Below are positions 58,601 to 64,000 of a stretch of DNA of 64,000 nt, one piece after another; position 1 is the stretch's first letter, and each line of letters starts with the position of its first letter. The DNA is from Beverwykella pulmonaria (lineage: Eukaryota; Ascomycota; Dothideomycetes; Pleosporales; Melanommataceae), in contig BCHH01000001.1 of assembly GCA_001599595.1 (NCBI GenBank), positions 4,903,818-4,967,817 of the forward strand, in the 5' to 3' direction. The position numbers were made by a program, and so were the translations under genes. The notes beneath the pieces are model-generated. The model did no database searches. It was not told where the DNA came from and saw only the letters and a list, made by a program, of their open reading frames with translations.

Positions 58601-58799
58601 GGTCAGCCGTCGCGGGCTTTTTAGGCAGGGCTTTCAGTGCCTTGATTTTGTCATCCTTCCTACCAACCTCTTCCAAGGTGCTATTGAGCAACTGCTGTAG
58701 CTTAGTAAGCTCAGTCTTAGTCCCAGTAAGCTTGTCTGCGGTCCTAGAGAGGCTGTCTTTTGCCGTGGTGAGCTCTGCTTTAGCAGTGTTGAGGGCCAT
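58581..58799 (-). other. Possible coiled-coil peptide frame overlapping the preceding gene end
   Basis: An ATG-started 72-codon minus frame reads as a heptad-like coiled coil (LTTAKDSLSRTADKLTGTKT, LQQLLNSTLEEVGRKDDKIK). It overlaps the 3' end of the preceding gene by 20 bp. It may be a fragment of a transposon-encoded or other protein. There is no promoter or splice support. Confidence 0.3.
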
Positions 58800-58954
58800 A
58801 GGATCCGGGACCCGCCCTCAACAGAGGTAGGTTTTAGGTCTCCTTAGTTATGTAGTCCTAAGGGTATTAGTTTGTCACGGAATTTCTCCTAGAGCTTTCA
58901 TACAGCAAATATCTTCTTTTCTCCTTTAATAGTATTATGGAGTGACACCGTTAA

Positions 58955-58975
58955 GGTACTGTATTCTACAGTACC
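58955..58975. repeat. Perfect 9-bp inverted repeat
   Basis: GGTACTGTA-TTC-TACAGTACC. The right arm leads into CCTCTCACGCGGTTGGC, which resembles a DNA-transposon terminus, but no partner end was found. Confidence 0.6.
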
Positions 58976-59521
58976 CTCTCACGCGGTTGGCAAAATAATC
59001 CGGACTCACAACTGGCCAAGCGCCCTAACAAAAATTGCGAAAAATAAACGTTCTTCCAACGCAATCCTATTTTACACAATACAACATAAGAAATAACTTA
59101 AACTCCTGATAATTTTTTGTTGTGCCGTGTTTTAATTGCAAGGACGACGAGTTTGTGGGTTCGCGTTATTTTGGCGACCGCGTGCCCTCTGAACGGCTAC
59201 TAACGTTAACCGACCTAACCTGGAATGTACAACCGAGCCCTAATCGGGCTCAGCCTACGCACGAACCAGACCCCGGACGCACGAACCATAGCAAGTACCT
59301 ATTGAACGCGTAGGAGCTCTGGTTGAGCACCTTACGCAACGTCTTGTATGATAACTATATTGCACGTGAGCTGTATCCGTAGTCTTCGATAGCTAATTAA
59401 GCCCTGATTGTAAAACTGCCGATAGCCTCTAGTGAAATTATGTTGCCATAGCCTGTTCGTAGAGTCCGGTTTGTCATGGCTCGTTTGTGCTGCCGTTACC
59501 GTCAAACACGTTCGTCGCGTG

Positions 59522-59608
59522 CCCCTGAGCCTTGACCATGCCCCTGAGCCTTGACCATGCTTCTGAGCCTTGACCATGCCTCTGAACCTTGACCATGCCC
59601 CTGAGCTA
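59522..59608. repeat. 19-bp minisatellite, about 4.5 copies
   Basis: Units of CCCCTGAGCCTTGACCATG: two exact copies (59522-59559), two with one to two changes (59560-59597) and a partial fifth (CCCCTGAGCTA). Confidence 0.9.
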
Positions 59609-59816
59609 TACCACCTCTTCTTTCCGTAGTTCTCTAGTTTTCCTCTCGACAACCACGATAGCCGTACGTAGTCTATCAATCTAGAGAATCTGATGCTTGT
59701 TCATCTCGTGTTCCCTCGCGATACATCGTCCCTGTGACAACTCTGTGCTGCTCTGCTCGAGATCTGTAAGCAAGGTCGGAAGGTTGACCAATCAGGGCGC
59801 AGTCTATCGTAATTTT

Positions 59817-59892
59817 AATTTTACAAATGAGTAGTTGTTGAGATATTTGGTTTTAAATTACAGAATTTTGATGTATTTTTGGGTAGACGGCT
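59817..59892 (+). mobile_element. Decayed pogo/Fot1-like terminal sequence
   Basis: AGTAGTTGTTGAGATATTTG and the following TTTTAAATTACAGAATTTTGAT align with the transposon arm at 3805-3870. The GGCCCGCTCG tip units are lost or mutated. No opposite end was found. Confidence 0.5.
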
Positions 59893-60289
59893 GAACTTTA
59901 AGAGTAGAATACAAAACGTAAAGGCAGCGCAATAGTTCAACATTGTTTTATGGAGCCTATGACGTAGACCGTAGACATAGCAGTATGACACACGGCATCG
60001 CAAAGTTGCACAATAGTTGCCGCAAGACTCATCGCGATTTAAATGCTGAGCACTTGGCAGCTGGCGTAGCGAGCGGTCAGACAGGCATCGGACACTGTCT
60101 CGAATAGAGTACCTCCGCCGCTCACGCGTACGAATCTTCCGATATCGTTCTAAGAAAAGGAAATCACTTACCGGCATCTCTCGCCACAGTCAGTCGAAGG
60201 GTATGGTCCTAGCGCCTTGCAGCGAGTAGAAGATTGAATGTCAGCCCCTTCATAGTGTACTAGCATTACCATAACCATACATTTCAAGG

Positions 60290-62456
60290 ATGGCAATTGT
60301 AGTCGTTGCTGCGTTGATTTGGGCTTGCTTGGTGTGTACAAGTGATGCCGCGCATCGATCCCGGCGAAGGACAACATCCATCCATTCACTATCAGAGGTG
60401 GCAAGCTCGTACGACTATGTTATCGTTGGTGGAGGAACAAGTGGGCTCACAGTTGCGGATCGGTTGACTGAAGATTCCGAAAGTGAGTGTTATCCCTCCT
60501 TTGCTAGCTCACTGGACAACTAACCTGGAAGAAACCGTGCTTGTCGTTGAATTTGGCCAGATTGTCGACAATGACACTACTCTCATCATGCCATCGAAGA
60601 GTAACTTCCCAGCGAAGTATATGTACAACATCACCTCGGTCCCGCAAACGAACTTGAGCGGTCGGACTTCCAGTGTTCCCGCTTCTTCAATCCTCGGTGG
60701 CGGGTCCGCAATCAATGCCATGTTTTTTGACCGCGGTGCAGCGGAAGACTACGATGCTTGGGCCCAGCTTGGGAATGATGGATGGGGCTGGGACGGCCTT
60801 CTACCCTATTTCAAGAAGGTACGCAACGCGCAGTGCAAGAAATTCTTATGATTCTCATGTCCGGTATTACAGGCCGTCAACTTTACACCGCCTTCTAGCT
60901 ACATGCAAGAGGAGTTTAACGTTACTTACGACCCTTCAGCTTATGGTGGAAGTGGGCCGATACAGCTCAGCTACCCACCATTCCAGTGGTCTGGAGTCAG
61001 TACGTACATCTTCATCCCTTGCCAGAAGTGAAGTCGCTAACATGGACATCAGAAATCGAATGGGACGCCTGGCAAGATCTTAACCTTAAAGCCGAAAGGG
61101 ACGGAGCGAATGGGAATGCAGTGGGGCGTTTCTGGGTCCCGTCGTCACAAGATCCCGAGTCCCAGACACGGTCTGATGCACGCCTCGGACATTTCGAGCG
61201 TGTACAGTCGCGATCGAACTACCACTTGCTGCTCCTTCATAAAGTGACAAAAATCAATTTCGCAAATCTGACAGCCACAGGCGTCGTTATCCAGTCGAGG
61301 GAGAACGGAACGACGAAGTCAGTGACGGCGAAGAACGAAGTCATAGTCGCAGCAGGTGCAATTCATACGCCACAGCTGCTTCAGCTGAGCGGTATTGGGC
61401 CCGCAAATGTTCTATCCGCTGCGGGTATTGAAGCCCTTGTGAATCTCGGGGGTGTTGGGCAGAACTTTCAAGACCACCCGTTCTTCTTCATGCAGTATAA
61501 TTGTAAGAACTCTTTCTACCGCCAGTATGCGTCTTGAGTAACTTGCTGCAGTTACAACGAATACCTGGCCGAACCCAGAGGTGCTCACCGATAATGCCAC
61601 ATTCGCTGCAGCGGCATACAATGAGTACTGGGCGAACCGCACAGGTCCTTACTCCGTCGGCGTGGGAAACACTGGAGCATTTGTTCCTCTCCAAAACTTG
61701 ACGGACGATTATCAAACCATAGCTTCAGCCCTGTCTGCTATGAATATGTCAGCCTACGCCGATCCTTCAACCACAGCTTCTGTCATTGCAGGCTTCGAAG
61801 CTCAAAAGCAGATCCTGGTGGACAGATATCGCAGCATTCACAATGCGATCTTGGAGTTTCCATTTTCGGCTTCCAATGGACCGGTCTTTGCCTTCCTGAA
61901 GCCAACATCGAGGGGAACAATTATCATCAACAGCACTGATGGTATGGCAGAGCCCATCGTCGATTTCCGAACGCTATCAAATTCTGTTGACCTCATGGTC
62001 GTGGTGAAGATGCTTCAGTATGCGCGGAAGTACTTCAAAACGCCCACCATGGCGCAACTAGGGCCCGTGGAACTGCTTCCAGGCCCTAGTGTTTCAACTG
62101 ACACAGAGATAGCCGCTGCGCTCAAGGACATGCTCCTGCAGCCTTCTTTCTTCCACCCATGCTGCACGGCAGCAATGATGCCTCGCGACAAAGGAGGGGT
62201 CGTGGGTACGGACTTGCTTGTCTACGGCGTCAAAAATTTGAGCATCGTGGACGCGAGTATCATGCCCCTCATTCCAGGAACGCATCTGTGCGAAACGGTG
62301 TATGCGATTGCAGAAAAGGTAAGAGCATTGCTGATGGAGATTATCCGAAACTTTATTTTGTGATATGCAAGCTGTCACGCAGATTTTGGCTAACTTGGTA
62401 TGCAGGCTGCGGATATTATCAAGGCACGTTCGCACCACAGGGTATTAGGCACGTGA
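60290..62456 (+). CDS. Secreted GMC-family FAD oxidoreductase
   Basis: Six exons: 60290-60482, 60532-60818, 60873-60999, 61053-61502, 61552-62318, 62406-62456; phases agree, 624 aa. A signal peptide covers residues 1-20. The FAD Rossmann motif is YDYVIVGGGTSGLTVADRL. GMC signature 1 lies in SSILGGGSAINAMFFDRG, signature 2 in GAIHTPQLLQLSGIGPANVL. The C-terminal catalytic part has FFHPCCTAAMMP with the active-site His, then DASIMPLIPGTHLCETVYAI with a second His. The family includes aryl-alcohol and glucose oxidases and choline dehydrogenases. Many N-glycosylation sites agree with secretion. The substrate cannot be predicted; many such fungal enzymes make H2O2 or reduce quinones outside the cell. 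Confidence 0.93.
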
Positions 62457-63319
62457 TTCTGGCCCGTGCGGAGGAGTTGCCAAGGAGGATTCGGATGGGC
62501 CCGAACAAATCGTCATTTAGGCTGTTTTTCAGTATTCAATCACTTGCGGGAATAATTTCTGAATACCCGGTAGTACGGAACATGAGCGGGGTAATGTCGT
62601 TTGTACATTGGAAGAGGCTAGAATAAGATACGTCTAATTTATAAGCGGATTCCTAACAACAATAGGTACCAAAGTCCTTCACCATTCTTCCACCATGCTA
62701 AAAACACTACGGCAAGAAACACGTTTATATTTAGACACTTAGCAACGCGGGCTTTGAACAGAAGGAGATCTCTTAGGAGCTATCCAGAGGTTTACGTCGC
62801 AGGGCAGGCAATTATTATGGCAAGTAGTGGGCATACAAAAGTGGTAATATATGTAATTTTGTACGTAATTTTGAACAGAATAAGCATTTATTCGTTATCT
62901 AAAAACCGTCTGAACAAGCGAGTCCTAAGATTTAATCTAACCGAACTGATGTTCGCCAATCAGTACCTTGGATTGTCATTCGCAATGCGGGAATAAGTCC
63001 TGGGAGGCCTATCTCCCGATGCCGCGCAATCACACATTATGCAGAAAATGTGTAAGAATAAGGTTTTCGGCTGCAAGTATCCTCCATGGCGTAAGCTGTT
63101 TTAGGTTCCCAGATTCGGTTCCTGACTCCGAACTATTTCACCCTGGAGTTCATAATCATGTGCGTCCCAGGTCCCAGGATTCTGGTTTCTTACTTATAAC
63201 AGCAAACGAAGTTCTTGACCAGATATCTGCGTCTCTCGGCATTGCTTGTTATGTTTCCCCACTATTGACTATTGACCCTACAGTGGACGAGGGCATTGAT
63301 GAATGTTTGAGGGTCGAGA
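62457..63319. other. Intergenic
   Basis: 863 bp with only short frames; it should contain the promoter of the membrane-protein gene. Confidence 0.45.
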
Positions 63320-64000
63320 ATGTCGATACCTGACATTACAGAGCTTCTTTTACGTAGACAGGAGGGGAGTCAAACACTGACACTGGTACGTCATTGCCTC
63401 TCTTCCGCTAGAGAGTACGTCCCCTTCCCCCCCAACACACACAAGACTGACAATGATGGTTCCAGCAGGCCGGCCAGGCCCCACCTAACCGCTTTCCCCA
63501 AATACATGGATTCATCGGCGGGTTCTTGCCGCTTGCTACCATTGCTGTGACCCTCCGACTTATATCGCGATGCAAATTCTCTTACATCGGAAAAGACGAC
63601 ATATGTATTGTGATCGCGTACTTCTTGTTTATCGGGCTGATTGTGGCAACGGTGTTTGCAACTAAATATGGGCTGGGGATACACATCTGGGATGTTGATT
63701 ACCCAAAGACCGGCATCAGCATGCAGAAGGTAAGGCTCGGTCTTCAGCCTGGCAGCTGATGGAGCTGACAGCTACAGTGTGGCTTCACTTCGCAAATCCT
63801 ATATCCGGCGAGTCTAGGCTTCACAAAACTTAGTATCCTGTTGTTCCTTTCCCGAGTCATACCATCTACTAGCCGGTGGAAGAAACGCATATGGGCAATT
63901 GCAACATTCGTGGTGTGCCAGGAAACCGCGTTTACCATCACACTCTTCTTGCAATGCCGACCGACGCCGTATTATTGGGACAAGTCGTTGAAGGGGACGT
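63320..64000 (+). CDS. Rhodopsin-like fungal integral membrane protein (5' part, cut by window edge)
   Basis: Exons: 63320-63385, 63466-63729, 63778 to beyond 64000; the phases agree so far and 184 codons are visible. The N-terminus is short and hydrophilic (MSIPDITELLLRRQEGSQTL). Membrane helices follow: GFIGGFLPLATIAVTLRLIS, then DDICIVIAYFLFIGLIVATV, a KYGLGIHIWDVD loop, GFTKLSILLFLSRVIPS and IWAIATFVVCQETAFTITLF. YGLGxHxWD and the Tyr/Lys pattern are marks of the fungal rhodopsin-domain family (SAT4-like, Pth11-related), which has no retinal Lys evidence here. Role unknown; some members sense surfaces, others sit in metabolite clusters. Confidence 0.85.

Larger units (their letters stand above)
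58800..60289. other. Repeat-rich intergenic region
   Basis: 1.5 kb with no supported gene. Contains a perfect hairpin (58955-58975), a minisatellite (59522-59608) and a decayed transposon end (59817-59892), listed separately. Confidence 0.5.

Overview
The window is filamentous ascomycete nuclear DNA (Pezizomycotina, probably Dothideomycetes). The evidence is many short introns (about 45-160 nt) with GTNNGT donors, CTAAC-like branch points and CAG/TAG acceptors, single-gene transcription units on both strands, and the protein families present: GH71 glucanase, Zn2Cys6 regulator, NACHT-WD40 debris, fungal rhodopsin-like membrane protein, GMC oxidoreductase. The Dothideomycetes guess rests on remembered transposon ends and is an inference. 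Gene models were built by reading exons and checking intron phase; most are phase-consistent from start to stop.

Left part (1-16.8 kb): gene-poor, AT-rich and transposon-marked. It holds a pogo/Fot1-like element around an assembly gap, a 354-bp TA-flanked MITE, a transposon end abutting a broken NACHT-WD40 gene, and three secreted-protein genes: a GH71 alpha-1,3-glucanase with Cys-rich modules, an HExxH protease-like protein with a Cys-rich tail, and a small six-cysteine protein.

Core part (16.8-33.4 kb): dense housekeeping and regulatory genes: oxysterol-binding protein, nicotinamidase, cytochrome c oxidase zinc-site subunit (COX4/COX5b), the KEOPS subunit Cgi121, a Zn2Cys6 factor, an S28 serine carboxypeptidase, Dom34/Pelota, and a long disordered protein of unknown role.

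Middle (34-45.3 kb): a co-oriented SDR dehydrogenase and Baeyer-Villiger monooxygenase that could act in sequence on a cyclic alcohol, a DUF7053-like protein, a glycine-zipper protein, and a large protein joining two cyclic-nucleotide-binding domains to an F-box and leucine-rich repeats.

Right part (45.8-64 kb): exosome subunit Rrp41, an ERCC6L2-like Snf2 ATPase with a 54-nt intron that does not break the frame, an F-box-like fungal family protein, a membrane-anchored ricin-type lectin, a possible small membrane protein, a decayed DPH7 (diphthine methylesterase) gene, an LPxEIRN-type protein, a repeat-rich stretch with a 19-bp minisatellite, a secreted GMC oxidoreductase, and the 5' part of a rhodopsin-like membrane protein cut by the window edge.

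No CRISPR array, operon, rRNA or convincing tRNA was seen. I found no clear biosynthetic cluster or unambiguous new system. The points most worth a second look are the CNB/F-box/LRR protein, the DPH7 pseudogene, and the transposon traces beside the secreted-protein genes.
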